Notes under the pieces: generated by a model
What the model was told of the DNA's origin: nothing
The model's database searches: none
What the model saw: only the letters and a program-made list of their open reading frames with translations
Translations under genes and position numbers: made by a program
Source: an uncultured Hyphomicrobiaceae bacterium
GTDB taxonomy: Bacteria > Pseudomonadota > Alphaproteobacteria > Rhizobiales > CAMYJA01
NCBI GenBank assembly: GCA_947258705.1
Contig: CAMYJA010000012.1
Coordinates: 1 to 49,545, forward strand
DNA: 49,545 bases
Reading direction: 5' to 3'
Part shown: piece by piece, positions 32,305-41,623 of the stretch
Layout of the letters: the number at the start of each line of letters is the position of its first letter
Position numbering within the stretch: position 1 is the stretch's first letter

Positions 32305-32838
32305 TCATGACGAGGTATTGGCCGCGACGAATTTCAGCGCCACGCCGTTGATGCAATGGCGCTTGCCGGTGGGCCTGGGACCATCGTTGAAAATATGACC
32401 CAGATGTCCGCCGCAGCGGCGGCAATGGACTTCCGTGCGGGCCATGAAAAGCTTGCGGTCGATTTTCGTGCCGACGGCGTTTTCGGCGATCGGCCGGGTG
32501 AAGCTCGGCCAGCCGGTGCGGCTGTCATATTTGTCTTTCGAGGCATAGAGCGGCAGATCGCAGGCGGCGCAATGATAGGCACCGTCGCGCTTTTCGTTGA
32601 GGAGGGCGCTCGTCCAGGGCCGTTCGGTGCCCTCTTGCCGCATCACGGAAAATTGTTGCGCCGTGAGCAGTTTTCGCCATTCCGCGTCCGTTTTCACGAT
32701 CTCGAACACGCCTTCGCGGGCCTGACTTCTGTTGCTCCAGAAGCCGCCCAGAAAGATCGACGTCGTGGCCGCGGCCGTACCGAGCCCAAGGCCGCCCATG
32801 AGCAGATTTCTGCGGTTAAGTCCTTTGTTTTCCTGCAT
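32305..32838 (-). CDS. msrB: Peptide-methionine (R)-S-oxide reductase MsrB, exported
   Basis: MsrB reduces the R-sulfoxide of methionine in proteins. The 177-residue protein has a twin-arginine-type leader (NRRNLLMGGLGLGTAAATTS), indicating a periplasmic enzyme. The catalytic domain has both zinc-binding pairs (CAAC and CRRC), SRTGWPSFTRP, VHCRRCGGHLGHIF and the active-site Cys in KRHCINGVAL. Export through Tat fits folding around zinc in the cytoplasm. An MsrB acting in the periplasm would repair oxidised envelope proteins. Confidence 0.95.
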   Translation of the reverse strand: MQENKGLNRRNLLMGGLGLGTAAATTSIFLGGFWSNRSQAREGVFEIVKTDAEWRKLLTAQQFSVMRQEGTERPWTSALLNEKRDGAYHCAACDLPLYASKDKYDSRTGWPSFTRPIAENAVGTKIDRKLFMARTEVHCRRCGGHLGHIFNDGPRPTGKRHCINGVALKFVAANTSS

Positions 32839-33094
32839 TTTTTTCCATTTCTCCGGTCAATATTCGCTGTCCGGCAATGGCCTTTGGAGGGTGTGAACCC
32901 TGCTTGCCGGTTGCCGCCCGCACTGTGCGTTTGCTGATGTCTTATACTAATATAGTGCATATTTTATTCATGCACATGGGGGGCAGGGGGACAGGACACA
33001 GCTTCTCTCTTCTCCTGTCACATCGACCTTCGCCGGAATGGCGTTATTGAGGAGTGTTATGGTGTGGTGCAGTGAACAGGCTGCATCACTGCTT

Positions 33095-34519
33095 TCACTC
33101 CGCGGCGACGCGCCCGCCGGTCTCGGCCAGCCATGTAGTGAAATCCTCGAGAGCGCGGGCCGTGAGGGCCTTTTTGCGCGCGACTTTCCGCTCACCGCGC
33201 TTGAGGCGCTTGCCGTCCTTGCCATGGGTGGGGGCGTCGATGCCGGGGAAGAGGCCGAAATTCACATTCATCGGCTGGAAACTGTGCTTCAGCCCTTCCG
33301 CCTCGCCCGGTAGATGACCGCCGGTGATGTGGCCGAGAAGCGCGCCAAAAGCGGAGGTGACGGGCGGTGGGGTGATTTTCGCCCCCAGCCGGTCGGCGCC
33401 GGCAAAGCGTCCGGCCAGCAAGCCGATGGCGGAGGATTCCACATAGCCCTCGACGCCGGTGATCTGTCCGGCAAAGCGGAGCCGGGGTTCTGATTTGAGG
33501 CGCAGGGATGGGTCCAGCACGACGGGGCTGTTCAGGAAGGTGTTGCGGTGGAGCCCGCCAAGCCGCGCGAACACCGCCTTTTCCAGTCCGGGGATCATGT
33601 GGAACACATCCGATTGCACGCCATATTTCAATTTGGTTTGAAAGCCGACCATGTTCCAGAGCGTGCCCAGGGCGTTGTCCTGCCGGAGCTGCACCACGGC
33701 ATAGGGCTTGACGTCCGGGTTATGGGCATTGGTGAGGCCCATGGGCTTCATCGGCCCGTGCCGCAGCGTCTCGCGTCCACGCGCCGCCATTACCTCGATG
33801 GGCAGGCAGCCGTCGAAATAAGGCGTCGATTTTTCCCAGTCCTTGAATTCGGTCACATCGCCTGTAATCAGGGCGTCGATAAAATCATTATACTGTTTTT
33901 CGTCGAGCGGGCAGTTGATGTAGTCCGCGCCCGTTCCGCCCGGCCCAACCTTGTCGTAACGCGATTGCATCCAGACCTGGTCGAAATCAATGCTCTCCTT
34001 GTGCACAATGGGCGCGATGGCATCGAAAAAGGCGAGTTGCTCCTCGCCGGTGACCTCGAGAATGGCCGCGCTCAAGGCGTCCGAGGTGAGGGGGCCGGTG
34101 GCGATGACGACATTGTCCCAGCCGGGTGGCGGCAATCCTGCGATCTCGCCGCGCTCGATGGTTATCAGGGGATGGTTTTCGATGCGCGCGGTGACTTCGG
34201 CCGAGAAGCCGTGGCGGTCAACCGCCAGCGCGCTGCCTGCGGGCAGTTTATGGGCGTCAGCGGCGGACATGATGAGCGATCCCGCCCGGCGCATCTCCTC
34301 GTGCAGGAGCCCCACCGCATTGGTTTCCCAATCATCGGAGCGGAAGGAGTTGGAGCAGACGAGCTCAGCCAGACCGTCCGTCTGATGGGCTTCGGTTTCT
34401 CTCAGGGGGCGCATTTCATGGAGCACGACAGGGACGCCGGCCTTGGCCGCCGCCCAGGCCGCTTCGCAGCCCGCAAGGCCGCCGCCGATAATGTGTATTG
34501 GTTCAATCCGGTCAGTCAT
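33095..34519 (-). CDS. trmFO: tRNA (uracil-54-C5)-methyltransferase TrmFO
   Basis: TrmFO makes m5U54 in the T loop of tRNA using methylenetetrahydrofolate and FAD. This protein of about 474 residues has the FAD-binding start [20 protein letters not shown], the family segment [20 protein letters not shown], and [18 protein letters not shown]. TrmFO replaces TrmA in many alphaproteobacteria. The ATG at 34519 is preferred because family similarity begins there. The gene ends close to tRNA-Ser on the opposite strand, but no functional link is implied. Confidence 0.96.
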   Translation of the reverse strand: MTDRIEPIHIIGGGLAGCEAAWAAAKAGVPVVLHEMRPLRETEAHQTDGLAELVCSNSFRSDDWETNAVGLLHEEMRRAGSLIMSAADAHKLPAGSALAVDRHGFSAEVTARIENHPLITIERGEIAGLPPPGWDNVVIATGPLTSDALSAAILEVTGEEQLAFFDAIAPIVHKESIDFDQVWMQSRYDKVGPGGTGADYINCPLDEKQYNDFIDALITGDVTEFKDWEKSTPYFDGCLPIEVMAARGRETLRHGPMKPMGLTNAHNPDVKPYAVVQLRQDNALGTLWNMVGFQTKLKYGVQSDVFHMIPGLEKAVFARLGGLHRNTFLNSPVVLDPSLRLKSEPRLRFAGQITGVEGYVESSAIGLLAGRFAGADRLGAKITPPPVTSAFGALLGHITGGHLPGEAEGLKHSFQPMNVNFGLFPGIDAPTHGKDGKRLKRGERKVARKKALTARALEDFTTWLAETGGRVAAE

Positions 34520-34619
34520 TTCATTGAAATGGGCGAAATAGCAGGGCGCGTCAATATCAATCCTGAGAGGCGGCATAAACGCCTTGATTTATGCGGCTCT
34601 GAGCCGTATCTACGGCGGT

Positions 34620-34712
34620 GGAGAGGTGGCCGAGTGGTCGAAGGCGCTCCCCTGCTAAGGGAGTAGGCGGTTTGTAGCTGTCTCGAGGGTTCGAATCCCT
34701 TCCTCTCCGCCA
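34620..34712 (+). tRNA. tRNA-Ser(GCT)
   Basis: A 93-base class II tRNA with long variable arm: acceptor GGAGAGG/CCTCTCC, anticodon stem CTCCC/GGGAG with loop CTGCTAA (anticodon GCT), variable arm around GCGGTTTGTAGCTGTC, T arm AGGGTTCGAATCCCT, discriminator G and encoded CCA. Its 3' end (from 34688) is the first copy of a 93-bp repeat that continues downstream. Confidence 0.97.
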
Positions 34713-34992
34713 GTTCTCACCACATGGCGAACCCTCGATTTGTTGGCTTTGCCGCCTGACCTGGCCGGTCCGGCGACGGTGGTTCGAATCCCTTCCTCTC
34801 CGCCAGTTCTCACCACATGGCGAACCCTCGATTTGTTCGCTTTGCCGCCTGACCTGGCCGGTCCGGCGACGGTGGTTCGAATCCCTTCCTCTCCGCCAGT
34901 CCTCACCGCATGGCGAACCCTCGATTTATTGGCTTTGCCGCCTGACCTGGCCGGTCCGGCGACGGTGGTTCGAATTTCTTCCTCTGCGCCAG
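34688..34992. repeat. 93-bp tandem repeats carrying the tRNA-Ser 3' end
   Basis: GGTTCGAATCCCTTCCTCTC (the T arm and acceptor strand of tRNA-Ser, through CCA) recurs at 34688, 34781, 34874 and 34967, an exact 93-base period. Each full unit is 25 bases of tRNA tail plus a 68-base spacer starting GTTCTCACCACATGG, and the spacers are nearly identical. The second and third tails are perfect; the last has changes (AATTTC, CTCTGCG) that would break the acceptor stem, and no spacer follows it. No tRNA 5' half accompanies the extra tails. Because 93 is divisible by 3, both strands have long open frames of 31-residue repeats; I do not call these genes. From 34993 to 35290 I see no gene. Confidence 0.96.
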
Positions 34993-35290
34993 AATTCCTG
35001 CCGATTTTGCCCTTTGCGCGACCGGACCGCCGCTGTCCGACGTCATTGCCGTGCGCGTCAACCGGATGCGGCGCGGGGCAAGCCGTCTATCTCAGACCTT
35101 GAACCGGTGCTTGCATTGACTATAGTATGGCGCGCGACAATAATAATGCCAAGAATGGCCGATAACGGCCCGGAATGACGGGCGCGACAGCCGGACCGGG
35201 GAACGGCGCTGCCGCTGCGGGACGGCCGAAGGCCAACGTCCTGAAATCCACAGGGAACATGGCAAGGGAACTTCGAGGGAGATATTCGAC

Positions 35291-37174
35291 ATGAATTGCA
35301 AGCCGTTACGCTGGCTATGGGGATTGCTGCCGCTCGCCTTGATTGGCTATCTTGTCAATTATTCCGCCCGGCCGATGGTGGAAGCCGATCTCAAGTCGCG
35401 CGGGGAGGCCGCCCTGAAGGCTGCGGGCCTGCCATGGGCGGGGCTGACCTTCGAGGGACGCGACGGCGTCTTGAGCGGACTGGCATATGACGAAGGCGCG
35501 CGCGGCAGGGCCATGGACATCATCCATAGCACATGGGGTGTCCGTGTCGTCGACGACCGCGCCAGCCTGGTTGAACTCACGGATAATTTTTTCTGGCTGG
35601 CGACACGGGAGAGCGGCCGGATCCGCATCAAGGGATTTGTGCCGAATGACGAGCTTCGCAAAACGATCATCGGCATGGCATCGGCGAGTTTCCCGGGTCA
35701 TGAAATCGACGACCGGATGAAGCTTGCCCGCGGCGGTCCGCCTGACGACGTCTGGCTCGGTGGCGTGAATTTCGGCTTCCGGCAGCTGGGACAGCTGAAA
35801 AGCGGCCGCGCCCGGCTTGACGCCGCGGATTTCACCATTGTCGGCGAGGCCGCGGACATCGAGTCTTACAACAAAATCGACATGGCGCTGAACGAGCGTA
35901 TTCCCAAGGGCATCAAATTGCGCAGCCGGAACATTCTGGCGCCGAAAGTATCCCCGTTCACCTGGTCGGCCGATATTCACGGCAGTCAACTCGTCATGCG
36001 CGGCTATGTTCCGAGTTCCGGCATGCGCGCGCAGCTCCTCAAGGACGCCAGGAAAAAGTTTCCAAAATTGACAGTCGTCGACAATCTGACCATTGCCGGC
36101 GGCGCGCCGAAAGGCTGGCTTACGGGTACAGGGATAGCGTTGGCCGCGCTCAACCGTCTCGGCAATGGCCGGGCCAGCATGACGGATACAAATGTAAGCC
36201 TGATGGGCTCGACCAAGAACGCCGTCCTGTCCGGCAGCATCGACGAAATGCTATCGTCAGGTCTGCCGGAAGGATATGGCAGGAAAATCGATATTGCCTA
36301 TCTCAAACCGAAGCCGCTCAAGCTCGACTGGCGCGCGGTGATGCAAAACGGCTCCATTATTCTCGAGGGGGAAGTTCCCGACCGGGCGACCCAAAAGCTG
36401 TTCGTCGACAAGGCGCGCACGGCATTTCCCGGCCGGCGGGTGGTCAATCGCATGAACGTCAAATCCGGCGTGGCACCGGATGGCTGGACCGATACGGCAG
36501 GCCGGGCGCTCGAGCTCATGACCAGACTTGCGGAAGGCGAAGTGACGCTGAACGACAAAACACTCCGTGTTTCCGGCGTTGCCCGCGATGCCAACAGCGT
36601 CGAGACTATCCGGGAGACGGTCACGTCCTATCTGCCCGATGGATATAGCGGGCATGAGTTCGTCAAACCGCCGGTGCAGGAATTCAACAGCTATGATTTT
36701 ACCGAAACCGAGGAAGAAGGCGATAGCTACTGGCGCAAGCAAGTGGCGGCTCTGAAGAAAAAAGAAGAGATTGCCAAGAAACCGGTGACGGCGAATGTTT
36801 GCGAAAAGATGCTCAACGAAGTCGCCAAAACGGGCATTGTCCGCTTCGAAACCAATAGCGCCGATATAAAGCCGGTGAGCTTTCCGACACTGAACAAGCT
36901 GGCCGAAGTCGCGAATTCATGTCCCGACGCCAAGGTTGAGATCTCAGGTCATACGGATTCCGACGGCTCCGCAAAATACAATCAGAAGCTGTCTTTGATG
37001 CGGGCCAGGTCCATCACAACCTATCTGGTCAAGCAAGGCGTCGGCGCATCACGCCTGACCAGTGCCGGCTATGGCGAGACACGTCCTATTGCGCCGAACA
37101 ATACCGATGAAAACAAAGCCAGGAACCGCAGGATAGAATTCAAGATTACAGCCAATAACGCCAAAACCGAATAG
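35291..37174 (+). CDS. OmpA-family protein with BON-like repeats and N-terminal membrane anchor
   Basis: This 627-residue protein has a membrane helix near the N-terminus (about 9-24, WGLLPLALIGYLV). Then come several BON-like or ArfA-like domains of about 75 residues (GRIRIKGFVPNDELRKTI, SQLVMRGYVPSSGMRAQL, GSIILEGEVPDRATQKLF, KTLRVSGVARDANSVETI), each with the pattern strand-Gly-x-Val-Pro-helix. The C-terminus (about 500-615) is a peptidoglycan-binding OmpA domain (IVRFETNSADIKPVSFPTLN, ISGHTDSDGSAKYNQKLS, RNRRIEF). It likely anchors the inner membrane to the wall. The layout recalls mycobacterial OmpATb/ArfA. It heads a unit with two more membrane genes (gaps 71 and 62 bases). Confidence 0.92.
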   Translation: MNCKPLRWLWGLLPLALIGYLVNYSARPMVEADLKSRGEAALKAAGLPWAGLTFEGRDGVLSGLAYDEGARGRAMDIIHSTWGVRVVDDRASLVELTDNFFWLATRESGRIRIKGFVPNDELRKTIIGMASASFPGHEIDDRMKLARGGPPDDVWLGGVNFGFRQLGQLKSGRARLDAADFTIVGEAADIESYNKIDMALNERIPKGIKLRSRNILAPKVSPFTWSADIHGSQLVMRGYVPSSGMRAQLLKDARKKFPKLTVVDNLTIAGGAPKGWLTGTGIALAALNRLGNGRASMTDTNVSLMGSTKNAVLSGSIDEMLSSGLPEGYGRKIDIAYLKPKPLKLDWRAVMQNGSIILEGEVPDRATQKLFVDKARTAFPGRRVVNRMNVKSGVAPDGWTDTAGRALELMTRLAEGEVTLNDKTLRVSGVARDANSVETIRETVTSYLPDGYSGHEFVKPPVQEFNSYDFTETEEEGDSYWRKQVAALKKKEEIAKKPVTANVCEKMLNEVAKTGIVRFETNSADIKPVSFPTLNKLAEVANSCPDAKVEISGHTDSDGSAKYNQKLSLMRARSITTYLVKQGVGASRLTSAGYGETRPIAPNNTDENKARNRRIEFKITANNAKTE

Positions 37175-37245
37175 ACGAACAGCACCGTGCGCGCGACCGG
37201 TTCAGCATGGCCGGGCCGCGGTGCGATCGAAAGGAACGCCGCATC

Positions 37246-37347
37246 ATGACTTATCTCATCATCAAGCTCTGGCCCTTTCTCGTCGCGGCCCTGATTATCG
37301 GGCTGCTCGTGGGGACGCTCTCCTGCGCCCGCTATGAGGACGACTGA
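37246..37347 (+). CDS. 33-residue membrane protein between OmpA-type and HhH genes
   Basis: An ORF MTYLIIKLWPFLVAALIIGL continues to a short Cys-containing, acidic tail ending YEDD. AAGGAA lies 9 bases before the ATG. It is one membrane helix and little else. Its start and helix resemble the first 30 residues of the next gene (MTYFVIQSALLLLAAYLVGA), so the two may share ancestry or a partner. Position inside a co-directional unit and a good ribosome binding site support it as a real gene. Confidence 0.7.
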   Translation: MTYLIIKLWPFLVAALIIGLLVGTLSCARYEDD

Positions 37348-37409
37348 GCGAATTGCTGCCGAGCTGAAATAGAGGTCAGATTGACCGTTACCGTATCTGG
37401 AAGAGATTT

Positions 37410-39059
37410 ATGACTTATTTTGTGATTCAATCCGCTTTGCTTCTGCTCGCTGCCTATCTTGTCGGCGCGCTACTTGGATGCATTCTCCGCTCACTGATGT
37501 ATGCCGGCCGTGAAGCAGCGACGGCGCGGGCAGACATGTCAGCCGACACGTCCGCATCGGCCGGGGATCAGATGCGAGCGGCAGAGGTACAGAGGGGTGT
37601 CTCTTCGGAAGCGGTTGCGGGCGGCGCTGCCGCAATGGCGGCGGCGAGCGTGGCAGCGGCGTCAACAGCTCCGGAACCGGCGCCTGTCGAAACCAGTGCG
37701 ACGACAATCGCAGCCGAGGCGGCCGAGGCCATCGATGTGGCGAACGGGGGGCATGGCACGGCTGAACCTGTGGGCGAAAGTGGCGCGGCGGAAGAAACAT
37801 TGGCGGCAAGCGTGGCCGAAGCGGCCGCCCAGACGGCGCAAAATCATGTCCATGAAGACAAGAGCGCGGAAACGGGTGCCGAAGAAGAACCGGAACCGGC
37901 AGCGGAAGCCACGCCTGAACCTGCACCTGAGCCTGAGCCTGAGCCGGAACCTGCACCTGATCCAGAACCAGAACCTGCACCTGAGCCGGAGACGGCGCCA
38001 GATGCGCCAGAGGCATCGGAAGAAGGGGCTCAAGGTCAATCGGAAACCATTGCCCTGGCGACCAGTGCCGCCGCTGCGGCTGCGGCCGCCGCGATATCGG
38101 GAACCTCGGAGGATGCCGCGCCGGCGATGGCGGAAAGCGCCGGCGATGCGGCGACGGAAGACATGGCTGCCGTCGCGTCGGAAGCGGACGATCTGAAACG
38201 CATTCAGGGCATTGGGCCGGAAATCGAGACGGCGTTGAATGCCAATGGCATTCGCGAATATCGCCAGATAGCCAATTGGAGCGCTGCCGATATTGAGCGC
38301 TTTTCACGTGACCTCGACATAGCCGACCGGGTTTCCACGGAAAACTGGATCGAACAGGCGCAGATCCTGTCGGCGGGAGGGGCGACGAAATATTCCGAAC
38401 GGATCGACAGCAATGAATTCGCGGTGGATTATGAAGCCGGCGCGGATGACGGAAACGCGGATGACGGAAACAATGGCAGTGACGGCGGCAGCACGCTGGG
38501 CATCGCCGCTGCGGCCGGAGCGGTGGCTGCGGCCTCTTCCGGTGCGGCGGCAGACACGGCATCCAGTTCAGACCGGGCGGCGTCCGACGCCGGCGCGCCA
38601 CCCTCCGCCGAACAGGATCAAAAATTGCGGTCAGTGCGCGATGACAGGGATCAGCTGCGATCCGTCCGTTCGGAGGCTTTGACCGGGCGCGACCCCAGAG
38701 AACCGCGCGAGCCTCGCGGGGAAAGAGAAGCACGCGAGCCTCGTGGGGAAAGAGAACCGCGCGAGCCTCGTGGGGACAGGGCTCCGCGCCTGCGCAGTGC
38801 CGCAAATCCGGATGACCTCAAGCAGATCAAGGGTATCGGCGTCAGCCTCGAAAAGAAGCTGAATGCCAAGGGCGTTACAAGTTTCGAGCAAATCGCCTCC
38901 TGGACGAGTGAGGACATCGAGGAGATGAACAAGGTTTTGTCCTTTCAGGGACGCATCGAGCGTGAAAACTGGATCGAGCAGGCGCAGATTCTGGCCGAGG
39001 GCGGTCAGACGGATTTCGCCTCACGGGTGGCGCGCGGAGAAGTCAAGTCGAGCCAGTAG
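37410..39059 (+). CDS. Membrane-anchored protein with two helix-hairpin-helix domains and low-complexity linkers
   Basis: This 549-residue protein has an N-terminal membrane helix (about 5-27). A long Ala/Glu-rich linker follows, including Glu-Pro repeats (about 160-195). A helix-hairpin-helix-like domain lies at about 262-335 (DDLKRIQGIGPEIETALN ... NWIEQAQILSAGG). A second linker has three 9-residue REPREPRGE-type repeats (27-bp units at 38700-38780). A second copy of the domain is at about 470-545 (DDLKQIKGIGVSLEKKLN ... NWIEQAQILAEGG). Such domains bind DNA non-specifically or mediate protein contacts, and are also found appended to NuoE or L21 in alphaproteobacteria. A membrane-tethered pair of HhH domains could tie DNA to the envelope (inference). 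It is third in the OmpA unit. Confidence 0.86.
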   Translation: MTYFVIQSALLLLAAYLVGALLGCILRSLMYAGREAATARADMSADTSASAGDQMRAAEVQRGVSSEAVAGGAAAMAAASVAAASTAPEPAPVETSATTIAAEAAEAIDVANGGHGTAEPVGESGAAEETLAASVAEAAAQTAQNHVHEDKSAETGAEEEPEPAAEATPEPAPEPEPEPEPAPDPEPEPAPEPETAPDAPEASEEGAQGQSETIALATSAAAAAAAAAISGTSEDAAPAMAESAGDAATEDMAAVASEADDLKRIQGIGPEIETALNANGIREYRQIANWSAADIERFSRDLDIADRVSTENWIEQAQILSAGGATKYSERIDSNEFAVDYEAGADDGNADDGNNGSDGGSTLGIAAAAGAVAAASSGAAADTASSSDRAASDAGAPPSAEQDQKLRSVRDDRDQLRSVRSEALTGRDPREPREPRGEREAREPRGEREPREPRGDRAPRLRSAANPDDLKQIKGIGVSLEKKLNAKGVTSFEQIASWTSEDIEEMNKVLSFQGRIERENWIEQAQILAEGGQTDFASRVARGEVKSSQ

Positions 39060-39143
39060 GAGAGGACGGCAGGGTTTGGCGAACCAGCCTTTCCGGGCCG
39101 AATGTCCAGACCGCCTGTTTCGGCCGCCGGTCGGGTCTGCCGG

Positions 39144-40073
39144 CTAAGCCGCGTAATTGTGAAGTTTTCTGCCGCGTTTTATTTCGTCAGCCTCGATAAG
39201 AAAATGCGCGATGGCCTCGACCGTCGGCTGATCCCGGAGCAGAGGGGCATGGCCCTGGTCGGCCACGGTATATGCCACCAGATCGGGATGATGGATGATC
39301 ATTTTGTCGACGGTCGCGGCACTCAGGATATCGGAATTCGCCCCTCTGACCACCATTACGGGAATTTTGCTCAGGGAATCGAATTGCGGCCACATGGCCG
39401 GAATGTCGTTCTCCGGATCGAGCATGGTTATGGATTTTGACAGATTGGGATCGTAGCCCATGCTGGGCGCGCCATTGACGTCGTTGTAGATCTGGCGGGC
39501 GAATTCTTCCCACTCGTCATCGCCGATTTTGGGAAAATCCCTTTGATTTATCTCTTTTGTCAAATGCGCGGCATCGTTCCAGTCCACCGGCACGGGTATC
39601 TTTCCGACATATCCGATGATCCGGGTCAGCCCTTCGGGTTCGACCACCGGGCCGATATCGTTCAAGACCACGGCGCCGACACTTGTGGGGCGCAAGGTTC
39701 CCATGATCATGGCAATGATCCCGCCCCGTGACGTGCCGATTATCGCGACATCGTGGAGCTGAAACGTGGTCATGAAATCCAGCACATCGAGCATTTCGAT
39801 ATAGGGGGAATAATTGCGCCAGTCGCTATCGAATTCCGACAGTCCCCTGCCACGATAGTCGAGAACGTAGACATCCCGCCTGTGACGCGAAGGATCGTTG
39901 AGATAGGAGGCGATAACGTGGAAATCTTTGGCGTTGCGCGTCAGACCCGGCAGGCACAGAACCGGGCGGCGGCCGCTGTTCCTGACCTCGTAATGACGGG
40001 CATGAAGGCGCAGCCCGTCACGGGACGTGTAATAGAGGTCTTTCCAGTTTTGCGGCTTATCCGTTTGTTTCAT
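39144..40073 (-). CDS. Alpha/beta hydrolase
   Basis: This 309-residue alpha/beta-fold enzyme has the oxyanion-strand motif LCLPGLTRNAKDFHVIASYL and RGRGLSEFD. The nucleophile elbow is GTSRGG (Ser in the middle), a candidate acid is Asp in VRGANSDIL, and the catalytic His is in DQGHAPLL. There is no signal peptide, so it acts in the cytoplasm. The substrate is unknown; the family includes esterases, lactonases and haloperoxidase-like enzymes. It lies 118 bases downstream of the SGNH gene on the same strand. Confidence 0.9.
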   Translation of the reverse strand: MKQTDKPQNWKDLYYTSRDGLRLHARHYEVRNSGRRPVLCLPGLTRNAKDFHVIASYLNDPSRHRRDVYVLDYRGRGLSEFDSDWRNYSPYIEMLDVLDFMTTFQLHDVAIIGTSRGGIIAMIMGTLRPTSVGAVVLNDIGPVVEPEGLTRIIGYVGKIPVPVDWNDAAHLTKEINQRDFPKIGDDEWEEFARQIYNDVNGAPSMGYDPNLSKSITMLDPENDIPAMWPQFDSLSKIPVMVVRGANSDILSAATVDKMIIHHPDLVAYTVADQGHAPLLRDQPTVEAIAHFLIEADEIKRGRKLHNYAA

Positions 40074-40191
40074 GCTGGATCTCCAGATTGCCCACGCCGC
40101 AACAATTTCCGCGTTTCAACGGCAAAACGATGGCATGGAAGGACGCGCCGTACAAGAGGGCTTGAAAGCTGGCGAGCGGGCGATTTACAGA

Positions 40192-41472
40192 TCAATTTCC
40201 TGCAGCGGCAGCAGACGCGGCCGGCCCAGGAGCTGCACCATATGGCGTGCCTGAGCGCCGTGCCTCGATTTTTTTCAGGAGGGCCTTCGCCATGATGTCC
40301 GCCACACGGCGCGAGCCTGTTTCCGTAAGATGGAGACCGTCGTAAACGTCTTCCCTGGTCCAGGCCCGGGCCCGGGCCAGGTCGATCAGCAGCGCACCTT
40401 CCTGCTTCGCGGTTTCACGTATGATCGCATTGGCGTAATCGTGGATGATCTTGAGGCTTTCGCTGTCCAGTTTTGCCCGCTGCAGCTCCTTTTTCGATAA
40501 AAAGGCGCCTTCGCGTTCATCGCGTTCAATTTCCCGGTCGGCGACAAGAATTTGCGTGCTCAAGACCGGTTGCGATCCCCATGCCCCGACCAGACGCACA
40601 AAACTCAGGAGGGCCGGCCTGAAATTCTCATCGAGCAGCCGCTTCTTGCGTTCGAGATCGGCGGCGGGATCATGGCCTGCCGGGTCCGTTTGCAAATCCG
40701 GGCGCCGGGCCGTCCCGGCGTTCTTTCCGTTGCCGCCCAGGAGGGAAGCGATATTGTGCTTGACCATTTTGAACTTGAACGAAAAGAAACGCGCGGTCGT
40801 CGGGATGGTGGCGTCGAGAAGATTCTGGAACAGTTTTTCGACCGGCGTATTCGTCGCCATGGTGCTCTCGGTCTCGATGAGACCACTGGACGTTCCGTTC
40901 CAATAGGATTCGAACCGGCCCAAAATGCCGATATCGTTGGTGGCGTGCATGAGCACCACATAGGCGGGCCTGCGCGGCGCGATTTTACCGAGATAGTTGA
41001 GCAGGGAATGCATGGTGACATTGCCCGACCTGGCCGCGTTGAGCGCGTTTATCTTGAGCTTCGTTTGCGTTTCGAGGTTGCGCCCTATGAGGTAGGGAAA
41101 CCGGAATTCGGGCCTGATATAAAGACATTCTGTGGTTGAGCCGCCGAGAAAGGCGATCTCCATATCCGGCTTGTCATGGATGACCGAGGGCCAGATGAAA
41201 CCATGACCGTCTGTTCTGAGTTCGTAGGTTTCCTGGACCGGTCCCCGGGGATCGTTTGCACGGATTTTCGGAGCGCGAAATATACGGGTTCTGTCACGCT
41301 TCCACTCGCGCATCATCAGTGCACGGGTTTCCGAATTGCCGCCTGCCCGGTAAAGCCCGCTGCCGGCATAAATCGTATTGAGCGCGAACTCGACCATGGA
41401 CAACAAGAGGACCGTCAGCAGGAAAAAAACGGCGAGAAAGGTAAGGCGGGGATATTTTTCGAAACGGTTCAT
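40192..41472 (-). CDS. Membrane-anchored SGNH-type hydrolase-like protein
   Basis: This 426-residue protein has an N-terminal membrane helix (about 10-32, LTFLAVFFLLTVLLLSMVEF) and an SGNH-type domain facing the periplasm. Block I is FLGGSTTECLY (Ser), block III includes VVLMHATNDIG with Asn-Asp, and block V is DGLHLTETGSRRVAD with Asp and His. Such proteins often deacetylate or acylate surface polysaccharides. Segments NGTSSGLIETES and TARFFSFKFKMVKHN are typical insertions whose role is unknown. The C-terminus is Ala/Gly-rich. No polysaccharide gene lies beside it. Confidence 0.85.
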   Translation of the reverse strand: MNRFEKYPRLTFLAVFFLLTVLLLSMVEFALNTIYAGSGLYRAGGNSETRALMMREWKRDRTRIFRAPKIRANDPRGPVQETYELRTDGHGFIWPSVIHDKPDMEIAFLGGSTTECLYIRPEFRFPYLIGRNLETQTKLKINALNAARSGNVTMHSLLNYLGKIAPRRPAYVVLMHATNDIGILGRFESYWNGTSSGLIETESTMATNTPVEKLFQNLLDATIPTTARFFSFKFKMVKHNIASLLGGNGKNAGTARRPDLQTDPAGHDPAADLERKKRLLDENFRPALLSFVRLVGAWGSQPVLSTQILVADREIERDEREGAFLSKKELQRAKLDSESLKIIHDYANAIIRETAKQEGALLIDLARARAWTREDVYDGLHLTETGSRRVADIMAKALLKKIEARRSGTPYGAAPGPAASAAAAGN

Positions 41473-41623
41473 TGCGCAGCTCGAAACATGTCGCTCTAAA
41501 GGTCCGGTGGGTTGGACGCTTTATAGCCGAACCTGCCTTTGGTGTCGCCCTTTCATGCACAAATAAAACCGCATTGATATCCGGGTGCCATGTACGCGGG
41601 CCAAGGTGGGAATTTTCCGCGGG

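Noticed and set aside
34655-34906. Open frames on both strands of the tRNA-Ser repeats encoding 31-residue repeats
   Set aside because: They are open because 93 is divisible by 3 and because the tRNA tail lacks stops; the minus-strand peptide with GGEEGIRT is a well-known artefact of tRNA-Ser tails. A small basic peptide is not excluded but has no ribosome binding site that I can see.
34620-34992. Prophage or island attachment site at tRNA-Ser
   Set aside because: Direct repeats of a tRNA 3' end often mark integration, but there is no integrase or cargo and the copies are in a tight 93-base tandem.
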